From positions 1-64,000 of the forward strand of contig JBHGBD010000007.1 of the NCBI GenBank assembly GCA_041946825.1: 64,000 bases of DNA. Direction: 5' to 3'. A program made the translations under genes and the position numbers. The notes below the pieces were generated by a model, which saw only the letters and a list, made by a program, of their open reading frames with translations, was not told the DNA's origin and searched no databases. Below, one piece after another: positions 16,755 to 25,724 of the stretch (position 1 is the stretch's first letter; each line of letters begins with the position of its first letter). This DNA comes from CAZTHM01 sp041946825 (GTDB lineage Bacteria; Acidobacteriota; Terriglobia; UBA7540).

Positions 16755-17789
16755 ATGGAAAAGGGAGCACTGAATCGCAGGCAATTCGTCAGCGCAGCCG
16801 TCGCTGCGGCCGGCGGAATTTTGAACGCCGGAGGCAATCTCGTCATGAGCGCGACTCCCCAAGTGCGAAGTTCGGGGATGAAGGTCGGCCTCTACAGCAT
16901 CACCTTTCTCGGCGCGTGGTACCGGGGCGACGCGCTCACCCTGGAAGAGGTTGTCAAGCGCGCCAGGAAGTACGGCTACGACGGAGTAGAAATCGATGGG
17001 AAACGGCCGCACGGAAATCCGCTCGATTGGCCGAAGGCCCGGTGCCGGGATCTGCGCTCGTTCGCGGAGGGGGAGGGAATCGAGATCTACGGGGTGGCGG
17101 CGAACAACGATTTCAGCAGCCCCATTCCGGAGCACCGTGAATCTCAGATCACCCACGTTCACGAGCTGATCCGCATGACGGCGGACTTTGGAGCCAAGAC
17201 ACTTCGCGTTTTCCTTGCCTGGCCGGGCATCACCAAGCATCCGCAGATCGCGAGTTACGACGTCGCCCGGCCGTTTTGGAGAGCTGTTCACCGCGGCTTT
17301 TCGGCCGAGCAGACCTGGGCGTGGTGCCGGGAAGGGCTGATCGAGTCAGCGCGGTACGCGGGAGAGGCAGGCGTCACGCTGGCGCTGCAGAACCACAAGC
17401 CCGTCATCGAAACGCACCACGACGTGCTGCGGATGGTGAAGGAGGTCAACTCCCCTCACCTGAAGGTCTCGCTCGATGTGCCCATCATGCCGGTAAAGAC
17501 GCCCTCGGCAATTCGTCAAGCTGCGAAAGACGTGGGCGCTTTGCAGGCCCTCTCGCACTTTGGCGGCGAGTACGACCGCGGCGCTGACGGGAAGGTCAAG
17601 GGCGAGCCGTTCTACAAGCCCTTCGTCGCCGCGATGAAGGAAATCGGCTACCACGGTTACATCGGGTACGAACTGTGCCATCCATTGCCCGTGGTCAAAG
17701 GGCAAACGGTGGGAGTCGAGTATGCCGAGAAGAACGCGCAACTCGCGGCCGAATTCATGAAAGGCCTGATTCAGGCGGAGTGGGCTTGA
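16755..17789 (+). CDS. Tat-exported sugar phosphate isomerase/epimerase-like TIM-barrel protein
   Basis: A 344-residue member of the xylose-isomerase-like TIM barrel (AP endonuclease 2) superfamily. The start at 16755 gives a twin-arginine signal (NRRQFVSAAVAAAGGIL). The barrel begins MKVGLYSITFLG and includes YGYDGVEIDG, the metal-site helices TLALQNHKPVIETHHD (His/Asn), HLKVSLDVPIMP and the final YIGYELCHPLP (Glu). These residues fit a divalent-metal isomerase or epimerase site. Substrate is not determined by sequence. Similar Tat-type barrel proteins lie at 44399 and, in a different fold, at 23671. Confidence 0.85.
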   Translation: MEKGALNRRQFVSAAVAAAGGILNAGGNLVMSATPQVRSSGMKVGLYSITFLGAWYRGDALTLEEVVKRARKYGYDGVEIDGKRPHGNPLDWPKARCRDLRSFAEGEGIEIYGVAANNDFSSPIPEHRESQITHVHELIRMTADFGAKTLRVFLAWPGITKHPQIASYDVARPFWRAVHRGFSAEQTWAWCREGLIESARYAGEAGVTLALQNHKPVIETHHDVLRMVKEVNSPHLKVSLDVPIMPVKTPSAIRQAAKDVGALQALSHFGGEYDRGADGKVKGEPFYKPFVAAMKEIGYHGYIGYELCHPLPVVKGQTVGVEYAEKNAQLAAEFMKGLIQAEWA

Positions 17790-17922
17790 GGGTCTGTCCT
17801 CTGAACTGAGGAAGGGGTCTCCGCGATCGGCCCAAGCCCGACGCTTGAAGGGTCGCTTCGGAACCTGCGAATCCGTTGCTCGACCCGACCCCAGGTCCGT
17901 TCGCGGAGACCGGGTGGTGAGA

Positions 17923-18168
17923 CTAGAAGGGCGGCGAGGATGCCGGCCCGGCTTGATACACCAGCATTGCGAGGGCGTCGGTTACATCATCCAGAAGCGC
18001 TCTCGCCTCTTCGCTTCCCGCTTCCGCGGCGAAGATCATTCCCTGCGCGCATCGAGCGCAGAGGCAGAAGCCGCGCGACTCCGAAACTCGATCGGGGCTG
18101 CAGACCGCGCAAGGCCAGTCCCTGCGCGAGTGAACCATCAATCCGCCTGGCGACATCGCGTAGTCCAT
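17923..18168 (-). CDS. Small cysteine-rich (zinc-ribbon-like) protein
   Basis: An 81-residue protein beginning MDYAMSPGG at 18168; AGGAGG sits 6 bases upstream and settles this start. Cysteines at 20, 23, 35, 37 and 40 (C-x2-C-x11-C-x-C-x2-C) suggest a small zinc-binding knuckle. The C-terminal half is an acidic helix (EEARALLDDVTDALAML). Family not recognised. It could be a regulatory or adaptor protein; nothing in the neighbourhood fixes a role. Confidence 0.6.
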   Translation of the reverse strand: MDYAMSPGGLMVHSRRDWPCAVCSPDRVSESRGFCLCARCAQGMIFAAEAGSEEARALLDDVTDALAMLVYQAGPASSPPF

Positions 18169-18416
18169 AGTCGGCCTCCTGCTCTCGCTACCTGGTACGA
18201 GCAAGTGGCGTTCCATTGCAGATTTCTTGGGAGAATCCTCAACCTCTTGAAAACAGAGGAGGGTGAAAACTTGCCAGTCGTCACGGGCGGCTGAACGCAG
18301 ACACCACCTGCCAGTTTTTGGCCAGGGTACATTCAAATTTACATACTAGCGAATCGAGGCTGCTGTTAGTTGGTTAGTAACTAGGGGCAGGCCAACCTGC
18401 GTCGCGCGCGGAGAAT

Positions 18417-20489
18417 CTAATCGACGGGATCGGGAATCCCGAAGATGCGCACGTCACCTTCCTTGCCCTTGACGTGCGCGTGTCCCAAATCGACGCAGGG
18501 AATCTTGTCTTTCACTTCCAGGTAAACCGCTTCATTCACCAGAATTTTGTATTCGTAGTTTTTCGTCAGCCCTTCCAGCCGTGACGCGGTATTCACCGTG
18601 TCTCCGATCACGGTGTAATCCATGCGCTGCTCGGATCCGATGTTGCCGGAGATCGCCTCGCCCTTGGTGATGCCGACGCCGTTATCGATGGGCGGAAGGC
18701 CTTGCGCCACGCGCTCCACGTTGTAGCGCTTGAGGGCGCGGCGCATCTCGAGCGCGGCATGCACGGCGCGCTCGGCGTGGTTTTCAAAGGGGATGGGGGC
18801 TCCGAAGACCACCATGAGCGCGTCGCCGATGAATTTATCGAGCGTGCCCTCGTACAGGAACACCGGATCGAGCATGCGCGTGAAGTAGTCGTTGAGCATG
18901 GCCACGACTTCTTCCGCCGTGGACCGTTCGGAGATCGTGGTGAAGTCGCGGATATCGGAGAAGAGCACCGACACCGACCCGCGGTTGCCCCCCAGCTTCA
19001 GCTTGTCGCGGTCCTGCATGATCTGTTCCGCCACCTGGCGCGTCACGTAGCGGCAGAGCGTGCTCATCAGCTTCTGTTCCTGCGTGATGTCGTCGGCGAT
19101 GACGACCACGCCGAGGTTCTTGCCTTTTTCGGTGGCGAGCGGCAGGGCGTGGACGTTGATGTTCAGCTTGTTCTCGTCGCTTTGGTGATACTGGAAGTCA
19201 TAGGAGGTAAACGGCTCGCCGCGTTGCAGGGCTTGGTTGATACCGTCCGCCAGGCCGGGATTGAAGCCCTCGTGGAAAAACGCCTGATAGCGGACTCCCG
19301 CCTGAAAGGTTTCCCCGGCGAGGAAGATCTTCTGCCCGGCGCCATTGCAGTAGGCCACCTTGCCCTCGGGGTCGAGCGTCACCACTCCCGTGTCCATGGT
19401 CCGCAGGATGCTGTCGTTGTAGTTCTTCATGAAGCGGACTTCTTCGAACAGGCGGGAATTCTCGAGCGCGATGGCGGTCTGCGAGCCCAGCGCGTCCAGC
19501 AACTGCTCGTCCTCCTCGGTGAAGACGCCGTCCTTCTTGTTCAGCACCTGCATGACGCCCATGATTTCGCCCGTCTCGCTGCGCAGCGGCATGCAGAGGA
19601 TGGTCTTGGTGTGGTAGCCGGTGCGGCGGTCCACGTCCGGGTTGAAGCGTGAATCCTTGTAGGCGTCCTTGATGTTGACGGTCTCGCCCGTCAAAGCCAC
19701 GTGGCCGGCGATGCCCATGCCGCGCGGCACGCGGATTTCGTTCATGTTGGCGCCCTGCGCCACGCGCGACCAGAGCTCGCCCGATTTCCGGTGCACCAGG
19801 AAGATCGTGGCGCGGTCGGCGTTCATGGCCTCGGAGGTCTTCGCCACAATCGTCTGCAGAAGCTGGTCGATTTCCAGTTCCGAGGAGACAGCGTGCATCA
19901 CATTCAGCAGAATCTCCGAAGTCCGCGCGCGTTTCTGGATGTCCTCGATCAGCAGGGCGTTCTGCACGGCGATGGCGGCCTGCGATTCCAGCGCGTCGAG
20001 CAGCCGCTCGTCTTCCTCGGTAAAGACGCCATCGTGCTTGTTCAGCACCTGGATGACGCCCAGCATCCTTCCTTCCGGGCTCTTCATCGGCATGCAGAGG
20101 ATGGTGCGCGTGTGGTAGCCCGTCTTGCGGTCAACTTCCGGGTTGAAGCGCGGGTCCTGGTAGGCGTCGGCAATGTTGACCGTCTCTCCGGTTCTCGCCA
20201 CGTGCCCGGCAATGCCCGCCCCCACGGGAACACGGATTTCTTTCGTTCCAACGCCTTCCGCCACTTTCGACCAGAGCTCCTGCTTCGATTCGTCGAGCAG
20301 AAAGAGCGTGGAGCGCTCCGCGTTCATCACCTCGAGCGTCTTGTGCATGATCTTGTGAAGGAGACGTCCCAGGTCGCGTTCCTGGGTCAGAGAGTTCATG
20401 ACTTCGAGGAGAATGGCGAAGGTCGCCGCGGGATCGCGCTTCGATCCCGAGGCCACCAGCGGTTCGCGGGTTGGCGTGCTTCCATCCAT
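18417..20489 (-). CDS. GAF-GAF-PAS adenylate cyclase (class III)
   Basis: A 690-residue soluble signalling enzyme. GAF1 spans about 24-180 and GAF2 about 193-348; they are close copies (RFNPEVDRKTGYHTRTILCM against RFNPDVDRRTGYHTKTILCM). Each has an NKFDE-type motif (N150-K151, F156, D160-E161; N317-K318, F323, D327-E328), the mark of cyclic-nucleotide-binding GAF domains. A PAS domain lies at about 355-470. The class III cyclase domain covers 505-690: metal Asp512 and Asp556, base-specifying Lys552 and Asp624, transition-state Asn633 and Arg637. The Lys/Asp pair indicates ATP, so cAMP is the expected product. The gene appears monocistronic. Feedback by cAMP or cGMP through the GAF domains is inference. 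Confidence 0.92.
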   Translation of the reverse strand: MDGSTPTREPLVASGSKRDPAATFAILLEVMNSLTQERDLGRLLHKIMHKTLEVMNAERSTLFLLDESKQELWSKVAEGVGTKEIRVPVGAGIAGHVARTGETVNIADAYQDPRFNPEVDRKTGYHTRTILCMPMKSPEGRMLGVIQVLNKHDGVFTEEDERLLDALESQAAIAVQNALLIEDIQKRARTSEILLNVMHAVSSELEIDQLLQTIVAKTSEAMNADRATIFLVHRKSGELWSRVAQGANMNEIRVPRGMGIAGHVALTGETVNIKDAYKDSRFNPDVDRRTGYHTKTILCMPLRSETGEIMGVMQVLNKKDGVFTEEDEQLLDALGSQTAIALENSRLFEEVRFMKNYNDSILRTMDTGVVTLDPEGKVAYCNGAGQKIFLAGETFQAGVRYQAFFHEGFNPGLADGINQALQRGEPFTSYDFQYHQSDENKLNINVHALPLATEKGKNLGVVVIADDITQEQKLMSTLCRYVTRQVAEQIMQDRDKLKLGGNRGSVSVLFSDIRDFTTISERSTAEEVVAMLNDYFTRMLDPVFLYEGTLDKFIGDALMVVFGAPIPFENHAERAVHAALEMRRALKRYNVERVAQGLPPIDNGVGITKGEAISGNIGSEQRMDYTVIGDTVNTASRLEGLTKNYEYKILVNEAVYLEVKDKIPCVDLGHAHVKGKEGDVRIFGIPDPVD

Positions 20490-20683
20490 GATTTGCGGCC
20501 GTGCCTTTGCAGAACCAGCTTGCTGCGCGACTTTATCCTGGGAGAGTCATACTAAGTTCTGGACGTTGAGAAGTCAATCGCTTGACGCCTGGCGGGCCTC
20601 TGGGCTGGATTTTCGCGCCCCGGCCGCGCTGAGGCCCGGCGCTACATTGCGAAGGCCCAGCGCAGCATGGCCGATTCGGCTAC

Positions 20684-21640
20684 TCAACTCTTCTTTTCGC
20701 CGCCTCCCGGAGTCTGGAACAGTAGGGCTGGTTGCTCCGGGTCGAGGCTGATGACGGGCGCGGGCGCGGCGGGCATCGCGATCTTCGCCAGTTCCGGATA
20801 GTGCGCGATGAGCGTTTCCGGCACGGCGACGGGATTCCCGCGCAGCAGGTGGACCAGTTGCAGCGCGTTGGCGACGGCTTTGCCCTGGAAGTGATTGTTG
20901 GTGACGACGTAGGTTACCTCGGCCGAGAGCGCGATGTTGCGGATGCGCTCGGCCCAGGGCTCGAGTTCCTGCAAGCTGTAGTAGTAGTTGTAGCGCTCTT
21001 CCGGCTTGTCGTGCGAAGTGAACCAGTGCTCGTAGTTCCGGCCGTGCAGGCGGACGTAGCCGATCCCGCTTTGCGGGATGGCGCGCTCGCTCGGGGCAAT
21101 CGAGCGGCCGATCACCGGCTGGTCGATGTTGCAGAAGCCCACGCGCAAGTCGGCGAGCATCTTGAAGATCTCGGGCTTGTTCCACGAGCTGTGCCGTACT
21201 TCCAGCACCAGTGGGTACTCGACGAACTCCACCGCCAGCCCGCCGAGGTACTCGCGGTTGGCCCGGGTGCATTTGAACGACCAGGGAAACTGCAAGAGCA
21301 GCGCGCCCAGGCGGCCTGCGTCGACGAGCGGCTTCATGCCTTCCTTGAAAGTTTTTTCGTCTTCGCGGTTGGCCTCGCGCTCGTGCGTGAAGCGCTGCCA
21401 GAGCTTGGCGGTGAACTTGAAGCGCGGGTTGTGGGCCACGCGCCGCACCCACGCCGCGGTCATCTTCGCCGAAGGAGGATGGTAGAAGCTGGTGTTGATT
21501 TCGATGGTGTCGAAGAACTGGGCGAGGAATGCCGCTTCGTGGAAGTTGCGCGGCCGCGGGCGCGGGTAGACGATGCCGTCCCAGTCTTCGTACGACCAGC
21601 CCGCGGGACCGACGCGAATCTCCGACGGCTTGCGGTTCAT
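20684..21640 (-). CDS. DUF72 family protein (YecE-like)
   Basis: A 318-residue cytosolic TIM-barrel protein of the DUF72 family. The start MNRKPSEIRVGPAGWSYEDW carries the hallmark G-x-x-G/S-W motif, and FFDTIEINTSFYHPPSAKMT, FKFTAKLWQRFTHE and LGALLLQFPWSFKCT are also typical. The C-terminal YVRLHGRN region completes the barrel. Biochemical function of the family is not established. The gene stands alone, downstream of a repeat-containing spacer. Confidence 0.9.
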   Translation of the reverse strand: MNRKPSEIRVGPAGWSYEDWDGIVYPRPRPRNFHEAAFLAQFFDTIEINTSFYHPPSAKMTAAWVRRVAHNPRFKFTAKLWQRFTHEREANREDEKTFKEGMKPLVDAGRLGALLLQFPWSFKCTRANREYLGGLAVEFVEYPLVLEVRHSSWNKPEIFKMLADLRVGFCNIDQPVIGRSIAPSERAIPQSGIGYVRLHGRNYEHWFTSHDKPEERYNYYYSLQELEPWAERIRNIALSAEVTYVVTNNHFQGKAVANALQLVHLLRGNPVAVPETLIAHYPELAKIAMPAAPAPVISLDPEQPALLFQTPGGGEKKS

Positions 21641-21705
21641 CTTCGCCTTTTATTCGCCTACCAGTTTACGCCTGTCAGGAAGGGTTGTCAAGTGCTGCCG
21701 CACCT

Positions 21706-21750
21706 GTCATCCTGATGCCCGATCTGATCGGGGAGAAGGATCTTTTTCAG
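21706..21750. repeat. Diverged inverted-repeat element, left arm only
   Basis: GTCATCCTGA followed by a hairpin (CCCGATCTGATCGGGG) and GAAGGATCTTTTTCAG. It resembles the left arm of the element at 21803 but carries a small palindrome where that copy has CGCAGC. No right arm is adjacent. Confidence 0.65.
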
Positions 21751-21802
21751 TTTTTCGCCCGACAAGCCCACGGCACAGAATCGGTGCTGTGGCGACCGCA
21801 CG

Positions 21803-21879
21803 GTCATCCTGAGCGCAGCGAAGGATCCTTTTCAGTTCTGAAAGACACTGCCGGGATGCTTCGCTTCGCTCAGCATGAC
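21803..21879. repeat. Small inverted-repeat (MITE/REP-like) element
   Basis: A 77-bp element with inverted ends, GTCATCCTGAGCGCAGCGAA on the left and CGCTTCGCTCAGCATGAC on the right, and an inner GGATCCTTTTCAG. Copies or half copies occur at 25352, 27627, 30643, 33012 and 39076. It encodes nothing. Confidence 0.8.
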
Positions 21880-21953
21880 ATCGTTGAGTGTACCTATGCT
21901 CCCGGCGCCTCCTTGTCGCGGTATATCTACACGCGCGTACCCGGCACCACGAT

Positions 21954-22256
21954 TCATCTCAGGAAGTCGTCAGTCCACTCAGTCCATTTTCGCGCAACCC
22001 ACGGCCACACGCGCAATACCACATATACGAACGGCGTAAGCAACACTGTTTGGCCGATGAAAAGCCCTGCGACAAACACCGGTGTGCTCAAGTCCAGCCA
22101 ATCGGCCAGATATCCAACCACGTAGTAGGGAAACGCGTGCCACGCAAGGATCTCCATATGGGGATTTCTGGGCACCACGAGCAGCAGAAACATCGGTAGC
22201 TCGACCGCGCATGAAATCAAGAACGCCTTCAAGAGCCGGGTTTGGACCCTTGTCAT
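21954..22256 (-). CDS. Hypothetical three-helix membrane protein
   Basis: A 100-residue protein with hydrophobic helices at about 8-27 (LKAFLISCAVELPMFLLLVV), 40-60 and 60-82 (VFVAGLFIGQTVLLTPFVYV), ending in a basic/aromatic tail (WPWVARKWTEWTDDFLR). Not recognised. It lies 13 bases downstream of the degenerate GGDEF gene on the same strand, so the two are probably an operon; a run of G (GGGGGG) just before the ATG may serve as ribosome site. A role with the GGDEF protein is possible but unproven. Confidence 0.6.
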   Translation of the reverse strand: MTRVQTRLLKAFLISCAVELPMFLLLVVPRNPHMEILAWHAFPYYVVGYLADWLDLSTPVFVAGLFIGQTVLLTPFVYVVLRVWPWVARKWTEWTDDFLR

Positions 22257-22269
22257 GACCCCCCTACCG

Positions 22270-23067
22270 CTAGGCTTGTGCTTCCTTATCGCGGTACATC
22301 TGCACGCGGGTATCGAGCGCCACGAGCGAGTCGCGGACGTCTTTGCCCTTGGTGTAATCCGACACGCCGACCATCAGTTGCAGCTCGAATCCCGGAATGA
22401 CCTTGTTGCGATTCCACTCATCGACCTTGGTGAGCAGCCGGCGCACGGCGGTGAGCGCGCCCTGCTTGGCGGTCTCCGGCATCATGACGATGAACTCGCT
22501 GGGGGCGTAGCGCACGATGATGTCAGTGGGCCGGAAGGATTTCTTCAGCAACCCCGCCGTCCCTTGGAGAACGCGGTCGGGAGCGAGCGGGCCCAGGCGG
22601 CCTTCGATGCCGTCAAAGCCTTCGATGGTGAACTTGATGAAGGTGAGCGTGGACTCGCGCCGGTCGGCGCGGTTGGTCTCGCGGGGAATGATCTCTTCCA
22701 GATAACGCTTGTCGAAGGTTCCCGTCACCGCGTCCATCAGCGTCAGTTTCGCCGCCGCGTCGTGGCGCGACATCTCGTCAACCATTTCGGCGCGCGCCCG
22801 GCGCAACGTGCCGCGGAGAGTCAGCGTGAGGATGTCGGAAAGCAGGATGATCGCGAGAAATCCGAACAGCAGAAGCGCCAGGTGTTCGAGCTTGAGGCGG
22901 AAGGGAATGACCGACTCGAGCATCTGCGGGTAGAGCAGCTCCACCAGGCCCACAGTTAAAAGGATCAGGCCCAGCAGATTCAGCAGCAGAAACCACAACC
23001 CGCGCCGCTCAAGCTTGCGCAGCCGCGCTTCGCCCGAGCCCGCCAGCAATTCAGTCGCTTCGGCCAT
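22270..23067 (-). CDS. Membrane-anchored degenerate GGDEF-domain protein
   Basis: A 265-residue protein. The start at 23067 is supported by AGGAGA upstream. After a charged N-terminus, two transmembrane helices span about 26-47 and 62-84 (HLALLLFGFLAIILLSDILT). A GGDEF-like domain follows: LMDAVTGTFDKRYLEEIIPR matches the D-x-L-T-G-L-x-N-R-R-x start, but the catalytic loop reads R-Y-A-P-S-E-F where active enzymes have R-x-G-G-D/E-E-F. Loss of both glycines and of the first acidic residue argues against cyclase activity. It may bind GTP or act as a regulator. The membrane gene at 21954 follows directly. Confidence 0.82.
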   Translation of the reverse strand: MAEATELLAGSGEARLRKLERRGLWFLLLNLLGLILLTVGLVELLYPQMLESVIPFRLKLEHLALLLFGFLAIILLSDILTLTLRGTLRRARAEMVDEMSRHDAAAKLTLMDAVTGTFDKRYLEEIIPRETNRADRRESTLTFIKFTIEGFDGIEGRLGPLAPDRVLQGTAGLLKKSFRPTDIIVRYAPSEFIVMMPETAKQGALTAVRRLLTKVDEWNRNKVIPGFELQLMVGVSDYTKGKDVRDSLVALDTRVQMYRDKEAQA

Positions 23068-23390
23068 TTTCGTCTCCTGATGTGCGAGATGTGAATGACG
23101 GTTCCCCAGCTGCCGCCATTCTAGTGGAAGGGCTCGGAAAGGTGAATGGGAAAGTCTCGCGCAAAGCGGCAAAAACACGCCGCAAACCGCCACATTTAAC
23201 CCAATATTAACCCATTCTTAAGCCATTGGTGGCTCCAAGCAACTCATTTCAGTGAGTTTAGGCTTGGGTTAAGAGATTTTCATCCAACCATCTTGTTTTC
23301 AATAAGATCTGGAGATTTTGATCGGTTGAAAAATGTAACATACTGATTCTAAATGACCTGATGGGTTAAGACCTCCCTATATCGCCGCGT

Positions 23391-23492
23391 TTCGGGTTCG
23401 GGTCGAGTGATTTTAGATTTTGGATCGCCGATTTTGGATTCGCCAATTGCGAGTTTCGAGTTTCCAATTTCGAATTCCCAGTCTCCATTTTC
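23391..23492. repeat. Degenerate 7-bp tandem array (TTTTGGA / TTTCGA family)
   Basis: Roughly fourteen units of exactly seven bases, each differing from its neighbours but keeping a T-run and a final A: TTTTAGA, TTTTGGA, TCGCCGA, TTTTGGA, TTCGCCA, ATTGCGA, GTTTCGA, GTTTCCA, ATTTCGA, ATTCCCA, GTCTCCA. No reading frame of its own. Several other intergenic regions carry arrays of the same period with other units. Confidence 0.8.
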
Positions 23493-23634
23493 CGCCTTTT
23501 CCCCTCGCTGACGGTACTGGGCTATATTTTCTATATTGTAGACTATCACACTCGGCCACAGTTGTCAAGAGGAGATTTTGTCCGAAACGTAGGGGCGCGT
23601 GCCTGGCGCCCCGACCGGTCGGGGCGATGCGCAG

Positions 23635-23659
23635 GCAGACATCAGAACGCGATGTTTGC
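23635..23659. repeat. GCAGACAT-type hairpin repeat
   Basis: GCAGACATC pairs with GATGTTTGC across a 7-base loop (AGAACGC). The same hairpin with near-identical loop occurs at 25825 and 25877, and related ones at 25725 and 31273. Confidence 0.75.
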
Positions 23660-23670
23660 GCCAGCCCTGG

Positions 23671-25149
23671 CTACGCTTCCCACACCGTCCTGAATCCCGC
23701 CAGCGCCGCCACGGTTTCGACGGCGCGTTTGTGGTCGCCGTAAAACGTCACGCGGTGCCAGCCCCAGCGGTCCCACTCGCTCATCAGCTTGTCGATGTCG
23801 CTGACTTCGGCGGCGAGCTTGGTGCGGCAAGCCTTGTCCTCGTCGATATTCTCGACCGTCTTGGCCAGGTGCATCACCACCTCCTTGCGCGCCGGATCGA
23901 ACTTGAGTGTGGTGACGATTTCCCCTAGCGGCATCAGCGAACGCACGCACGCGCCCTTGCGGTCTTCCGAGTGGCTGCGGATGTCGTAGGGGTTCGGCCG
24001 ACCGGCCGGCCCGAAGACTTTGCTGGGCGCGACGCAGTGCGCGTAGATGATGCGGTTCAGCGAGGTATCGATGACGGGATCCGATATATATCCCGGCCGG
24101 CCGACCAGGTACCCCCCGAGCAGCATCGAGACGGTGGATTCCAGGTCGCCCTCGCACGCGCCCACCAGGCCGTCGTTGTTCATTTGGAAAAATCCCAGGC
24201 AGGGATAGGCGGGCAGCTTGCCGCCGTAGAAGAGCGTGAGGCAATCGACGGTGATGGCTCGCGCGTTGTGCTCTTTCATCAGCTCGCGCATTGCGAGGTA
24301 AATGGCCGCCGACTTTTCTATTTCTTCGCGCGAAGGCTCGACCACCTGGCGCGCCTCGCCCATCCAGCGCGCGGCGCACTCGCGAGCTTCACTGAGATTG
24401 GCGCGGCGATAAGCGGCGTTGATCTCTTCCGCGCTCGTTCGTCGAACTTTCGTGCCAAAAACCGCCTCGATGGCGCGGTCTTGCGCGCCCGGCTCGCCTT
24501 CATCAACGTCCAGGATCACCGAGGAGCGCATCTTCTTCAACGCTTCGAAGGCGTGAATCGCCGAGACTGCGTCTTCAAACCGCGAAGACGATACGCCCGC
24601 GACTTTCAAACCTTTGCGGCGCGCGGCGGCGTATTGAATCAGGAATTCGCCCGAACCGGCATAAGCGTCGTCCACCAAGAGCACCGGCTGGCCGGAGCTG
24701 GCAAAAACTTCCGCGGCGCCCGACCAGATGCCCACCAGATAAACGACGTTGCCGTCCGCGGGCGCGCCGTCAGCGAGAATCTTCTTCGCCTGCTCGGCGT
24801 TCTGCGCCGTGGCCGGGAGGAATTCGACCTTCGGGCAGGCCTCGACCAGCCGCGCCGTTAACTCTTTCTTGCGGCCGTCGTAGTCGTAACCCTGATACGG
24901 CCAGGTTTCTTTGTCAGGAGAGATGTGGGTGAACACCAGCCGAAGTATGGTTTTTTCGTTGCCGGCTCCTGCTGCGGCGGTTGCGCCCGATGTAGCGGCG
25001 GTCGGAGCCTGCCCTGATCCCGCTCTGAGCGGGAGAAGGGATCGCCGGTCCGCGCCTACAAGCGGCTTTGCGCAGAATGCCGCCGCCACACAGCCCGCAC
25101 AGCGGCCCAGGAAATTGCGACGATTGGATTTGAGAGGAAATGAATTCAT
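23671..25149 (-). CDS. Tat-exported L-fucose-isomerase-like protein
   Basis: A 492-residue protein. The start at 25149 gives a twin-arginine signal (SNRRNFLGRCAGCVAAAF), followed by an Ala/Gly-rich linker to about residue 65. The remaining part resembles the fucose/arabinose isomerase-like fold: an N-terminal Rossmann-like part (VVYLVGIWSGAAEVFASSGQ, LLVDDAYAGSGEFL) and a C-terminal part with ARAITVDCLTLFYGG, CLGFFQMNNDGLVGACEGDL and WGWHRVTFYGDHKRAV. The glutamate, aspartate and His positions could form a metal site. This group is often annotated as L-fucose isomerase-related but substrates are unknown. The gene is monocistronic and lies between repeat-rich spacers. Confidence 0.75.
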   Translation of the reverse strand: MNSFPLKSNRRNFLGRCAGCVAAAFCAKPLVGADRRSLLPLRAGSGQAPTAATSGATAAAGAGNEKTILRLVFTHISPDKETWPYQGYDYDGRKKELTARLVEACPKVEFLPATAQNAEQAKKILADGAPADGNVVYLVGIWSGAAEVFASSGQPVLLVDDAYAGSGEFLIQYAAARRKGLKVAGVSSSRFEDAVSAIHAFEALKKMRSSVILDVDEGEPGAQDRAIEAVFGTKVRRTSAEEINAAYRRANLSEARECAARWMGEARQVVEPSREEIEKSAAIYLAMRELMKEHNARAITVDCLTLFYGGKLPAYPCLGFFQMNNDGLVGACEGDLESTVSMLLGGYLVGRPGYISDPVIDTSLNRIIYAHCVAPSKVFGPAGRPNPYDIRSHSEDRKGACVRSLMPLGEIVTTLKFDPARKEVVMHLAKTVENIDEDKACRTKLAAEVSDIDKLMSEWDRWGWHRVTFYGDHKRAVETVAALAGFRTVWEA

Positions 25150-25351
25150 GACGAAGTCCTTCCTGTCGAGCGGGGTTTCCACTCGACCGAATCTGGGGAT
25201 AATGGCTTCCTTACGCCTCGTCACCCCCGTCCCGTTGTCATCCCGATGCAGTCCATCGGGATCCACGGGATAAACTCCAGCGGGGGTCCAGCAATGCCGG
25301 ACTGGATTCCCGCCTACGCGGGAATGAAGTCACGAAAGGTCCGAGTAGCAT

Positions 25352-25474
25352 GTCATTCCGAGGAGTCCCGATGTTCTTTATCGGGACGACGAGGAATCTC
25401 GCCTTGCCTGTACGCTCAGAGCCAGATTCCTCCCCTTCCCCCCTCTCTTCGCTCGGGGTCCGGGTCGGAATGAC
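25352..25474. repeat. Inverted-repeat element with hairpin arm
   Basis: Ends are GTCATTCCGA (25352-25361) and TCGGAATGAC (25465-25474). The left arm carries a hairpin TCCCGATG...TATCGGGA before GACGAGGAATCTCG. It is a relative of the 21803 and 27627 elements with diverged tips. Confidence 0.75.
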
Positions 25475-25664
25475 ACGATTCGGCGTCTTCTTCCAACAAC
25501 TTCTCGGTTGACTCAGAAAAGCCCACCGTCAGAAAGGCACTGACCGTGGCTACCATTCGGCGAGGAACTTTCGAGGGCGCAACGGAAGATCGTCGCGTCA
25601 GGCGAATTGTTATCCTGTTTGCGGAGGGATTCAAGAGGCAAAACGTCGGCTTACCCCCCCTCGC

Positions 25665-25685
25665 CCCTCTCCCCGAGGGAGAGGG
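25665..25685. repeat. REP-like palindrome CCCTCTCC/GGGAGAGGG
   Basis: A near-perfect palindrome. A second copy lies at 31231-31251 (CCCTCTCCC-GGT-GGGAGAGGG). Both are intergenic. Confidence 0.7.
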
Positions 25686-25724
25686 AAGAAGGAACTCTGA
25701 TAACGGCCCTCTCCCGTGGCTGGC

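Larger units (their letters stand above)
23068..23670. other. Repeat-bearing intergenic region
   Basis: About 600 bases without a gene. The first part is AT-rich with TTAACCC repeated around 23197-23222. It then holds the 7-bp degenerate array at 23391-23492, a palindrome built on GGGGCGC/GCGCCCC around 23592-23625, and one GCAGACAT-type hairpin at 23635-23659. Confidence 0.7.
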
